A stretch of DNA of 64,000 bases from JBBQUN01 sp963698395 (GTDB lineage: Bacteria > Actinomycetota > Acidimicrobiia > Acidimicrobiales > SZUA-35), in assembly GCA_963698395.1 (NCBI GenBank), contig CAVOQQ010000002.1, positions 248,001 through 312,000 on the forward strand, given 5' to 3'. Both the position numbers and the translations under genes were made by a program. The notes beneath the pieces were generated by a model, which saw nothing but the letters and a program-made list of their open reading frames with translations, was not told where the DNA came from and did not search any database. This document shows positions 16,771 through 23,645 of this stretch, piece by piece; within the stretch, counting starts at the first letter, position 1, and each line of letters starts with the position of its first letter.

Positions 16771-16941
16771 TCAGTAGGCGTCGGTGTCGTCGTCGCCGAT
16801 GACGATGTCCCAGCGGTCGAGGCAGTCCTTGCAGCGATAGGGGAGCACGGTGCCGGGCTCGAGTTCGCCGTCTTCGGGGAACCAACCGAGCGGGTAGCAC
16901 GTGCCTCCGCAGTCGACGCAGACGATCTCGGAATCGGGCAT
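16771..16941 (-). CDS. Small zinc-ribbon protein
   Basis: 56 residues starting MPDSEIVCVDCGGTCYPLGW, with two CxxC knuckles (CVDC at 8-11 and CKDC at 37-40) and an acidic tail ending DDTDAY. The spacing suggests a single zinc-ribbon. The start at 16941 is favoured by gaggg seven bases upstream; an in-frame ATG two codons earlier (16947) is too close to that site. Divergent from rsmD with a 38-bp gap. Function unknown; possibly RNA- or protein-binding. Confidence 0.7.
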   Translation of the reverse strand: MPDSEIVCVDCGGTCYPLGWFPEDGELEPGTVLPYRCKDCLDRWDIVIGDDDTDAY

Positions 16942-16979
16942 GGGCATACCCTCGACGCTATTGGCGGTAGCGTCGAGGC

Positions 16980-17558
16980 GTGCGCATCATCGCCGGAACT
17001 GCCCGTGGCCGAATCATCAAGGCCCCCGACGGGCAGGGCACCCGGCCGATCACCGACCGGGCCAAAGAGGCGATCTTCAACATGCTCGTGAGCTTGGGCG
17101 GAGTCGACGAAGCGATCGTCTTCGACCTGTATGCCGGCAGCGGCTCGTTCGGGCTCGAGAGCCTCAGCCGTGGCGCCAAGCACGTCACGTTCGTCGAGAG
17201 TGACCGCCACGCCCTGCGAACGCTCGAGGGCAACCTCACCACGCTGGGCTTCGGCGGGCGGGCCACGATCCTCTCGATGCCGGTCGAGCGTGCCATCGGG
17301 TCGATCGGTCATGCCGACATCGCCTTCTGCGATCCGCCCTACCGACTCGATGTCTGGCCGACGTTGCTCGATGGTGTCGATGCCGACTTGTTGGTGGGCC
17401 ACGCCGAACGACCGATCGAGCTGACCGACCGGTGGGTCGAGGAACGACGCCGGAAGTACGGCCGAGCCAAGATCGTGATCGCCTCCCGGGCCGACGGGCT
17501 CACCGGCGACGTCGACCAGGCGGTCGAAGACGCCGGCGAGTCCACGACCAGCGAGTAG
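16980..17558 (+). CDS. rsmD: 16S rRNA (guanine(966)-N2)-methyltransferase
   Basis: SAM-dependent methyltransferase that modifies G966 of 16S rRNA. Starts at GTG with the typical MRIIAGTARGR. The RPITDRAKEAIFNML segment, the SAM motif VFDLYAGSGSFGLE and the catalytic DPPY motif (FCDPPYRL) are present in order, as in RsmD. Length is 192 residues, normal for the family. It heads the conserved rsmD-coaD pair. Confidence 0.93.
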   Translation: MRIIAGTARGRIIKAPDGQGTRPITDRAKEAIFNMLVSLGGVDEAIVFDLYAGSGSFGLESLSRGAKHVTFVESDRHALRTLEGNLTTLGFGGRATILSMPVERAIGSIGHADIAFCDPPYRLDVWPTLLDGVDADLLVGHAERPIELTDRWVEERRRKYGRAKIVIASRADGLTGDVDQAVEDAGESTTSE

Positions 17559-17598
17559 GGCGGTGCTACGCCGCCCGGGGCGACTCGTCGTGGCGCGG

Positions 17599-17636
17599 TT
17601 GTCCGGACCATGTCCGGACCATTGTCCGGACCGTTG
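17599..17636. repeat. 12-bp tandem repeat, three copies
   Basis: Three contiguous variants of tgtccggaccat between rsmD and coaD. Each unit contains the palindrome tccgga. Confidence 0.8.
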
Positions 17637-17777
17637 TTCGGCCGCCACGCCGCAACCTCACGGGGCCGCTACTCTGTCCGAAGCGGGGGACAGCGTCCAT
17701 CGATCGTGCGATCGTTGGTGCTCTGGCAGGGGTTGGTTCGTCCAACGATGTGGTTGGCCCAACGACAAGGAATGCGC

Positions 17778-18257
17778 GTGAGTGTCGCTCTGTACCCAGG
17801 ATCCTTCGATCCACTACACAATGGTCACCTCCAAGTGATCGGTGCCATCGCACCGCTCTTCGACGAGATCATCATCGGTGTCGGTCACAATCCGGCCAAG
17901 CCGTCCGGGCTCTTCACGCCAGACGAGCGAGCGGCGATGATCACCGAGGCCGTTGCCGGTATCCGCAACGTCAGGGTCGAGCTCTTCGTCGGTCTCGCAA
18001 CGAGCGCCGCGCTCGATCGTGGCGCCGACTGCCTGGTGAAGGGTGTCCGTGGCGCCAGCGATCTCGACGCCGAGATGCAGCAGGCAACGATGAACTCGCT
18101 GACGGCCGGCGTCCCGACGATCTTCGCTCCGGCCATGGGCGAAGCGTCGCTGGTGTCGAGTCGCTACGTACGTGAGATCGCTGCGCTCGGCGGTGACATC
18201 ACCGCCGTCGTCCCCCCCGTCGTCGCAGCGCAGCTGAAGGAGAAGTTCCCCTCATGA
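17778..18257 (+). CDS. coaD: Phosphopantetheine adenylyltransferase
   Basis: Converts 4'-phosphopantetheine and ATP to dephospho-CoA, the penultimate CoA step. Nucleotidyltransferase motif SFDPLHNGHLQVI is at the N-terminus and SSRYVREIAALGGD toward the C-terminus is the ISSTxVR-type motif. KGVRGASDLDAEMQQATMN is typical of CoaD. GTG 17778 is preferred over ATG 17772 because aagga (17767-17771) then sits six bases away. The protein is 159 residues, the normal size. Two gttgg/ccaac inverted motifs lie just upstream (17733-17765) and may be operator-like. Confidence 0.94.
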   Translation: MSVALYPGSFDPLHNGHLQVIGAIAPLFDEIIIGVGHNPAKPSGLFTPDERAAMITEAVAGIRNVRVELFVGLATSAALDRGADCLVKGVRGASDLDAEMQQATMNSLTAGVPTIFAPAMGEASLVSSRYVREIAALGGDITAVVPPVVAAQLKEKFPS

Positions 18258-18808
18258 CCACTCATTCCAGCCCTTACACCGTGCCGGAGGTCGATGAGAT
18301 CCTGGCCGACGTGATCGCCATCATCGCCCAGGCTCGACCCATGCCCATGTCGTCGACGGTCAAGGTCAATCGAGACGAGCTGCTCGATCTTCTCGAAGAC
18401 GCCCAGGCTCGGCTGCCCGAAGAACTGCGTGCGGCGCGCTGGTTGCTCAAGGAGCGTGAGGACTTCCTCCTCCAGGCCGAACACGAGCGAGACGAGTTGA
18501 TCGAGCAGGGGCGGTCGCAGGTTGCCCGGATGATCGAGCGTCAGGAAGTGGTGAAGGCTGCAGACGCCAGAGCCCGGGCCATCGTGGAAGAGGCCAAGGC
18601 CGAGGCTCGACTGCTTCGTCATCAGGTCGAGGACTACTGCGACCAGAAGTTGGCATCGTTCGAGATCGTCCTCGAGAAGACGCAGCGGACGGTCCAGCAG
18701 GGTCGCGAGAAGTTGCTCGGCACCTCGGCCGCCGACCAACTGCCACCGCCACCGCCCGCTCCCGACGGCACCGTCGATGAGCCGGCGGTCTATGCCGAGT
18801 GGGATTGA
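18254..18808 (+). CDS. Coiled-coil protein, SepIVA/DivIVA-like
   Basis: 184 residues, mostly charged helix predicted to form coiled coils (for example RAARWLLKEREDFLLQAEHERDELIEQ-type heptads), with a Pro-rich C-terminal tail. Position between coaD and DUF177/rpmF/rnc matches mycobacterial SepIVA (Rv2927c), a septal factor with a DivIVA-like domain. It overlaps coaD by 4 bp (ATGA). It may also resemble ATP synthase b-subunit-like helices, but the context argues for the cell-envelope/division role. Role inferred from synteny. Confidence 0.7.
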   Translation: MTTHSSPYTVPEVDEILADVIAIIAQARPMPMSSTVKVNRDELLDLLEDAQARLPEELRAARWLLKEREDFLLQAEHERDELIEQGRSQVARMIERQEVVKAADARARAIVEEAKAEARLLRHQVEDYCDQKLASFEIVLEKTQRTVQQGREKLLGTSAADQLPPPPPAPDGTVDEPAVYAEWD

Positions 18809-18809
18809 G

Positions 18810-19352
18810 ATGGCTGATCTGCGCCCCACACGCCACCTTCTGGTGAACGTCGCGGAATTGCGTCGCCGCCTCGGCGAGCGGATGACGGTCGAGATCGATG
18901 CGGTCCTGCCGCCGCTCGAGGTCATCTCGAGTCGCTTTCGACACGAGGAGCCGGTTGTCGGTTCGGTGGTGATCGACTCGATCGAACGAGGCGTCTCCGT
19001 GCTCGGGTCGGTGTCGTTCGGGTGGCAAGGCGACTGTCGGCGCTGTCTCGATGAGGTCCAGGGCGAGATGACTGCGCCGATCGACGAGATCTTTCAGGTT
19101 CATGCCCCGGAGGATTCCGACCTCGTCGACTTCGACGGCGAGCAGATCGATTTGTTGCCGCTGGTGCGCGATGCCGTGCTGATCGGTCTGCCACTTGCGC
19201 CACTGTGTCGCGACGACTGCGCCGGGCCGGACCCCGAGCGCTACCCGGCGGTCACCGCCGAGGAGTGGGAGCGTCAGGTGGCCGAGAGAGCTGCGGAGAC
19301 CCCGGGACCCGATCCGCGCTGGTCGGCGCTGTCCGACATCGGATTCGACTGA
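18810..19352 (+). CDS. DUF177/YceD-family protein
   Basis: 180 residues. YceD-family proteins are encoded directly upstream of rpmF in most bacteria and are linked to 23S rRNA/L32 metabolism. Here the paired cysteines WQGDCRRCLDEV and LAPLCRDDCAG form the metal-binding site typical of actinobacterial members, and QVHAPEDSDLVDFDGEQIDLLPLVRDAVL is the conserved acidic helix region. Start ATG 18810 lies just after the upstream stop. Unlike the usual order, rpmF is separated from it by a minus-strand insert. Confidence 0.85.
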   Translation: MADLRPTRHLLVNVAELRRRLGERMTVEIDAVLPPLEVISSRFRHEEPVVGSVVIDSIERGVSVLGSVSFGWQGDCRRCLDEVQGEMTAPIDEIFQVHAPEDSDLVDFDGEQIDLLPLVRDAVLIGLPLAPLCRDDCAGPDPERYPAVTAEEWERQVAERAAETPGPDPRWSALSDIGFD

Positions 19353-19436
19353 GCACGACCACGTTCGACCGAGTACGACCACCTGGGAGCGGCCGACCGA
19401 GTCTGCAAGGCCGAGCTCACGACGGGTCTCGTCGGC

Positions 19437-20161
19437 TCACGGGTCGACCTGCACCCCGCAGATCTCCCAGTCGCCGTCGACCTTGAGCAGGTTCACGTTG
19501 ATGGAGGTCGATGGGCTCCCCGAGATCGTGATGGTTCCCGAAACGTCGCTGACGGAGTCGCCGCCGCCCGTCGAGACATCCACCGAGGTGAGGTCGTACT
19601 CGGCGATGTCGACCGGGCCGAAGAATGCGGCGAGGTCGCGCTCGGCGGTTTCGCCGAAACAGCGGGGGTCGGTCGAGGCCATCGATGCAGCGCCGGCATA
19701 GTCTCCCGCATCGACTGCGGCGAGAAATTCATTCGCCCGATCGATCGGGCCCTTGAACGTTCGGAAGACAACGAAGCTGCAACCACCGATGCCGAGGACC
19801 ATGAAGGCGAAGGCGCCGAGGACCCAGGGCCAGATCTTGCGCTTCTTGCGTTCTTGCGGAGGAGCGCCGAAAGCCGTGCCGGGCTGTTGGTATTGGGGTT
19901 GCTGGTATGGGGCTGTTGGTATTGGGGTTGCTGGTATTGGGGTTGCTGGTATTGGGGTCCCGGTGGTGGGTAGGCGGCAGGAGGGGGCGTCGGCCCGGGC
20001 GGTGCAGACCCGGCGGGACCGCTCGGCGGAGGCGCTGCACCCGGTGGAGGCGCTGCACCCGGTGGCTGCGACCTCGGTGCTTCCGGTGCCGGTGGTGCGG
20101 GATGAGTTGGGGGCACCGGTTCGCCCGAACCCGGATCCCAGGGTGTCGGTGTGTCCGTCAT
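19437..20161 (-). pseudogene. Proline-rich membrane-anchored protein with DUF4878-like domain, frameshifted
   Basis: Begins at ATG 20161 with ggaggg upstream. A Pro/Ala-rich cytoplasmic tail leads into QYQQP repeats, then one transmembrane helix (WPWVLGAFAFMVLGIGG) and an extracytoplasmic domain (ANEFLAAVDAGDYAGAASM...) like DUF4878/lumazine-binding-like domains. The frame shifts within the QYQQP repeats near 19908, where one unit lacks a T on the + strand. The total length (725 bp) confirms one missing base. Could be a real mutation, repeat slippage or a sequencing error. It lies opposite to, and interrupts, the DUF177-rpmF operon. Confidence 0.7.
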
Positions 20162-20354
20162 TCCCGTTTCCCTCCTGGATGCTTGCTGCTCGAGCAGTAT
20201 GGCACTCGGCGGCCGGCGTCGCCCTGCCTCGGTCGAATGAGGCGAACGTCTCGCTGTGGAAGTGGATGGAATCGGGGGCATGCGCCGTTATCCTTCAGCG
20301 TTCGTGCCCGCCGGCCGGTGGGTGCATTGGATCGAAACGTTCAGGAACCCACTC

Positions 20355-20534
20355 ATGGCCGTGCCGAAGAAGAAGAAGTCAAAGGCCAAGACCCGCAGCC
20401 GCCGGGCCGGGAGCTGGAAGCTCAGCGCGCCTGCCATGAGCAGCTGCTCGCGCTGCGGCACCGCCAAGCTGCCCCACCGCGTGTGTGGCTCCTGCGGCTG
20501 GTACAAGGGTCGTCAGGCGCTCGACGTCGGCTGA
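20355..20534 (+). CDS. rpmF: 50S ribosomal protein L32
   Basis: 59 residues: basic start MAVPKKKKSKAKTRSRRAG and zinc ribbon with CSRCGT and CGSC pairs. Classic bacterial L32. ATG 20355 gives the expected MAVPK start. A 193-bp upstream region without a gene separates it from the divergent frameshifted gene and presumably holds its promoter. plsX follows after 49 bp, as in most bacteria. Confidence 0.96.
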   Translation: MAVPKKKKSKAKTRSRRAGSWKLSAPAMSSCSRCGTAKLPHRVCGSCGWYKGRQALDVG

Positions 20535-20583
20535 TCGATTCTCGGCGCCGGCAACACTGCTGCCCTGACGAGGGGAAACGCAC

Positions 20584-21582
20584 ATGACTGAACGACTCCC
20601 GGTCGCGCTCGACGCGATGGGAAGTGACGGTGGCCCAGCCGTCTTGGTCGAAGGGGCTCGGCTCGCGGCCGAACGTGGCGTCGATGTCCTGCTGGTCGGT
20701 GACCCCGACCGGTTGGGTGACGTCGGTGATCTTCGCGTCAAGCCGGCCTCCGAAGTGGTCGAGATGGGCGCCGAACCGGCCTCGAGCGTTCGCCGCCTGA
20801 AGGACTCCTCCATCGTCCGTGCCGCCGAGGCCGTTCGAGACGGCGAGGCCTCGGCGCTGGTCAGTGCCGGCAACACCGGCGCCGCAATGGCCGCATCGTT
20901 GCTTCGCATGGGCCGCATCAAAGGCCTGACTCGGCCGGCCATCGCCGTGCCGTTCCCGGTGTTCGGATCGACCGAGACCACCCTCCTCGATTGTGGAGCG
21001 AACGCCGAATGTCAGCCCGAGTGGTTGGTGCAATTCGCCGAGATGGGGGCGGTGTACAACCGAGTTCGCTTCGGCGTCGAGCGGCCTCGGGTCGGCCTCC
21101 TCACCATCGGTGAAGAGGCGGGCAAAGGCAACCAGCTGGTCAAGGACGCGGCCAAGCTGCTCGAAGAGCCCGAATGGGCCACCGACGTCGGGGCCGAATA
21201 CATCGGCAACGTCGAGGGTCGCGACCTCATGCTCGGTGTCTGCGACGTGATCGTCTGCGATGGTTTCACCGGCAACGTCGTGCTGAAATCGATCGAAGGT
21301 GCCATGCTCGTGGCTCGAACCCAGCTCCGTGCCGCCATGGCCTCGACGTCCGAGGGAGTCGAGGCAACCCGTGTCATCGCCCCGCTGATCGACCCGGTGA
21401 TCAACCGCCTCGACACCGAGCAGACCGGCACGGCCCTGCTCCTCGGCGTGCGAGGCGTGTCGTGTATCTCCCACGGCTCCTCCGATGCTGCGACCATCTG
21501 TCGCTCGATCATCACGGCCGCCTCGCTCGTCGACGATCGGATCGTCGACCGGCTTCGCGACATGATCGACGCTCGTTCCTGA
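20584..21582 (+). CDS. plsX: Phosphate acyltransferase PlsX
   Basis: Makes acyl-phosphate from acyl-ACP for phospholipid synthesis. 332 residues with LDAMGSDGGPAVLVEGA at the N-terminus, SALVSAGNTGAAMAAS, LLDCGANAECQPEWL and VCDGFTGNVVLKSIEG, all PlsX signatures. It sits in the rpmF-plsX-acpP-rnc order. acpP begins 70 bp further on, with ctacact (21613-21619) as a possible -10 type element. Confidence 0.95.
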   Translation: MTERLPVALDAMGSDGGPAVLVEGARLAAERGVDVLLVGDPDRLGDVGDLRVKPASEVVEMGAEPASSVRRLKDSSIVRAAEAVRDGEASALVSAGNTGAAMAASLLRMGRIKGLTRPAIAVPFPVFGSTETTLLDCGANAECQPEWLVQFAEMGAVYNRVRFGVERPRVGLLTIGEEAGKGNQLVKDAAKLLEEPEWATDVGAEYIGNVEGRDLMLGVCDVIVCDGFTGNVVLKSIEGAMLVARTQLRAAMASTSEGVEATRVIAPLIDPVINRLDTEQTGTALLLGVRGVSCISHGSSDAATICRSIITAASLVDDRIVDRLRDMIDARS

Positions 21583-21652
21583 CCAAGTCGCCACCCACTC
21601 GTTCAGGATCCGGCTACACTCTCGGCGTTCTGGCCCCTCTTCAGGAGCACGA

Positions 21653-21952
21653 ATGCCTGCCGAGACTCATATGGAGCAATCCCCCATGACCCGTGCCGAA
21701 GTCCTAGAGCTGGTGCGCGACCGTTTGGCGGACATCCTCGAAATCGAACCAGAAGAGATCCGCGAGGGGGCCTCCTTCGCCGACGACCTCGAGGCCGATT
21801 CCCTGGCGTTGATCGAACTGGTCGAAGCGCTCGAGGAAGAACTCGCCGATCGCACCGTGGGCTTCCGGATCGACGACGAAGACCTCCAAGATCTCAAGTC
21901 GGTCCGAGATGCCGTCGACTACGTCTACGCCAAGGCGGGGGCCGAGTCCTGA
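21653..21952 (+). CDS. acpP: Acyl carrier protein
   Basis: 99 residues, four-helix carrier protein; the phosphopantetheine Ser is in EADSLALIELV. The first ATG (21653) has an aggag motif seven bases upstream, so it was chosen over ATG 21671 and 21686; this adds a short N-terminal extension (MPAETHMEQSP). The insertion EELADRTVGFRIDDEDLQDL between helices II and III is the usual recognition region. Works with PlsX next door and fatty-acid synthase. Confidence 0.92.
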   Translation: MPAETHMEQSPMTRAEVLELVRDRLADILEIEPEEIREGASFADDLEADSLALIELVEALEEELADRTVGFRIDDEDLQDLKSVRDAVDYVYAKAGAES

Positions 21953-21975
21953 TCACTGCCGACAGCGAGCACTCT

Positions 21976-22671
21976 TTGGTCGAGCGGTTGGGCTACGCGT
22001 TCCACGACGACGCCCTGCTCACCCTCGCGCTCACGCATCGGAGTTACTGCGCAGAGAACGACGACGCCGAGTCCAACGAGCGACTCGAGTTCCTCGGCGA
22101 TGCCGTGGTCGGACTCGCGGTGACCGGCTTCATCCACGACGAGTATCCCGACCTGCCCGAGGGGCAGCTGGCGAAGTTGCGGGCCTCGGTGGTCAATACC
22201 TCCACGCTCGCCAACGTGGCGCACACCCTGGGCCTCGGCGAAGCCCTCCGGCTCGGTCGGGGCGAAGAGATGTCGGGGGGTCGGAGCAAGGAGTCGATTC
22301 TCGCCGACGCCTTCGAAGCGGTGATCGGTGCCGTCTTCATCGACAGCGACTGGGATCGGGCCAACCAGTTGGTGCTCGAGTGCCTCGGCGACCAGATCGC
22401 CCACGGAGCGCAGCGCCCCGGACGACTCGACTACAAGACCCGGCTACAAGAATTGACTGCCCAGCTCGAACTGGGCTCGCCGGTCTATCGGATCACCGGT
22501 TCCGGGCCAGACCACGACAAGAGCTTCGTCGCCGTCGCTCTCGTGCAGGGAGTCGCTCGGGGCGAAGGGTCGGGAACATCCAAGAAACGGGCTGAACAAG
22601 CGGCGGCAAGCGCAGCATGGACGGCCCTCAATGCCTCACACGCAGGGGAAATGGGCGAGAGCAATGCTTGA
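21976..22671 (+). CDS. rnc: Ribonuclease III
   Basis: Double-strand-specific endoribonuclease for rRNA and mRNA processing. The signature NERLEFLGDAVVGLAVT contains the metal-binding E and D; a second acidic pair is in ADAFEAVIGAVFIDS. The C-terminal dsRNA-binding domain runs DYKTRLQELTAQLELG ... GTSKKRAEQAAASAAW. The start is weak: TTG 21976 has no clear ribosome site, and an in-frame CTG at 21949 overlaps the acpP stop. Downstream, the stop overlaps the Fpg-like gene start by 8 bp. Confidence 0.92.
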   Translation: MVERLGYAFHDDALLTLALTHRSYCAENDDAESNERLEFLGDAVVGLAVTGFIHDEYPDLPEGQLAKLRASVVNTSTLANVAHTLGLGEALRLGRGEEMSGGRSKESILADAFEAVIGAVFIDSDWDRANQLVLECLGDQIAHGAQRPGRLDYKTRLQELTAQLELGSPVYRITGSGPDHDKSFVAVALVQGVARGEGSGTSKKRAEQAAASAAWTALNASHAGEMGESNA

Positions 22672-23492
22672 ACTGCCAGAGATCGAGACGCTGAAGCGTG
22701 ATCTCGAACGCGATACCGCCGGGCGCAAGATCAAGAGTGTCGACATCAAGGTCCTCAAGACCATGCCTCGCCACCGGACCAAGAAGAGCTTCACCGATCA
22801 GGTCGAAGGGGCCAAGATCGTGGTCGTCGAACGAGTCGATCTCGCCATCATCATGCAGCTCAACAACGAGCACTCGATCGTGATCGAGCTGCTCGGCGAC
22901 GCCTCGCTTGCCGCGAGTTGCCAGCAAGGAGCCCACCGAGTCGGGGACCGCGGTCGTCTTCACCTTCACCCAGGGCGGCGACCTGCGAGTGATCGATGCC
23001 GAAGCCGCCTCCCACATCGCGGTCGTGCCGACCGAGGAGCTCGACGACGTCCTGCCGAATGCCGGCGGACTCGACCTGTTGGCCAAGCCCATCTCCTGGG
23101 TCATCTTCGAGCGCTACATGAAGTCGTTCTCGGCGCCGCTCAAGACGGTGCTCACCGATCCCAGCGCCTTCGTCGGTATCGGCGACATCTATTCCGACGA
23201 GATCCTGTTCGATGCCGGTCTCCGCTTCGACCGCCCGGCCAACCAGCTCTCCACGCAGGAGTTGCGCCGCCTCTACCGCTCGGTCGTCGGCATCCTCTTC
23301 GACGCCATCAAGTACCGAGGCGTCTCGCTCGAGTCCCGGCCCTTCATCGATCTCACCGGCGCTCCGGGTGAGTATGGCGATCACCTGGCGGTCTACGGCA
23401 AAGACGGCGACCTCAGCCCCCGCTCTCGGCTGCCGATCGAGAAGACGCAGTTCAAGGGCCGCACCGTCTACTACTGCAACACCCAGGTCTGA
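22664..23492 (+). pseudogene. Fpg/MutM-family protein, degenerate and frameshifted
   Basis: Occupies the mutM slot between rnc and smc. The start MLELPEIETLKRDLERD resembles Fpg (MPELPE) but the catalytic Pro2 is Leu. The Lys57-region loop is replaced (ERVDLAIIM), the HLGMSGQ element is gone, VGIGDIYSDE has Asp for the DNA-binding Asn, and the zinc-finger cysteines are missing (GDLSPRSRLP, YYCNTQV). It therefore appears to be an inactive or re-purposed paralogue. In addition, a one-base insertion near 22905-22908 splits the frame; removing it gives DASLPRVASKEP. The residue losses are independent of the frameshift, which itself may be a sequence error. Confidence 0.75.
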
Positions 23493-23588
23493 GGGAACGC
23501 TTCGGCCTGGCGGCCGGAACCCGTCGGCCCAGATGGGCCTTTGGGGTTCCTTGGCGTTTCTCGCTGCGCTCGAAACGTCCCTGGCAGG
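23493..23588 (+). repeat. Bipartite intergenic repeat, copy A
   Basis: Shares gggaacgcttcggcc and, ~45 bp on, gttccttgg plus a tcgctgcgctc block with a copy after rseP (55182-55256). A partial inverted copy lies before rbfA. Contains the hairpin listed at 23516-23550 and a second cgttt/aaacg stem. Confidence 0.7.
23516..23550 (+). terminator. Strong hairpin between mutM-like gene and smc
   Basis: Nested arms ggaaccc/gggttcc and ggccca/tgggcc fold into a two-part stem. Placed 24 bp after the mutM-like stop; no long T-run. Likely terminator or mRNA-stabilising structure. Confidence 0.6.
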
Positions 23589-23645
23589 CTTCGAGGCTCT
23601 GACCGATAAGCTTTCACGCTCACCGGCGGACGACGAGGTGTCTTC

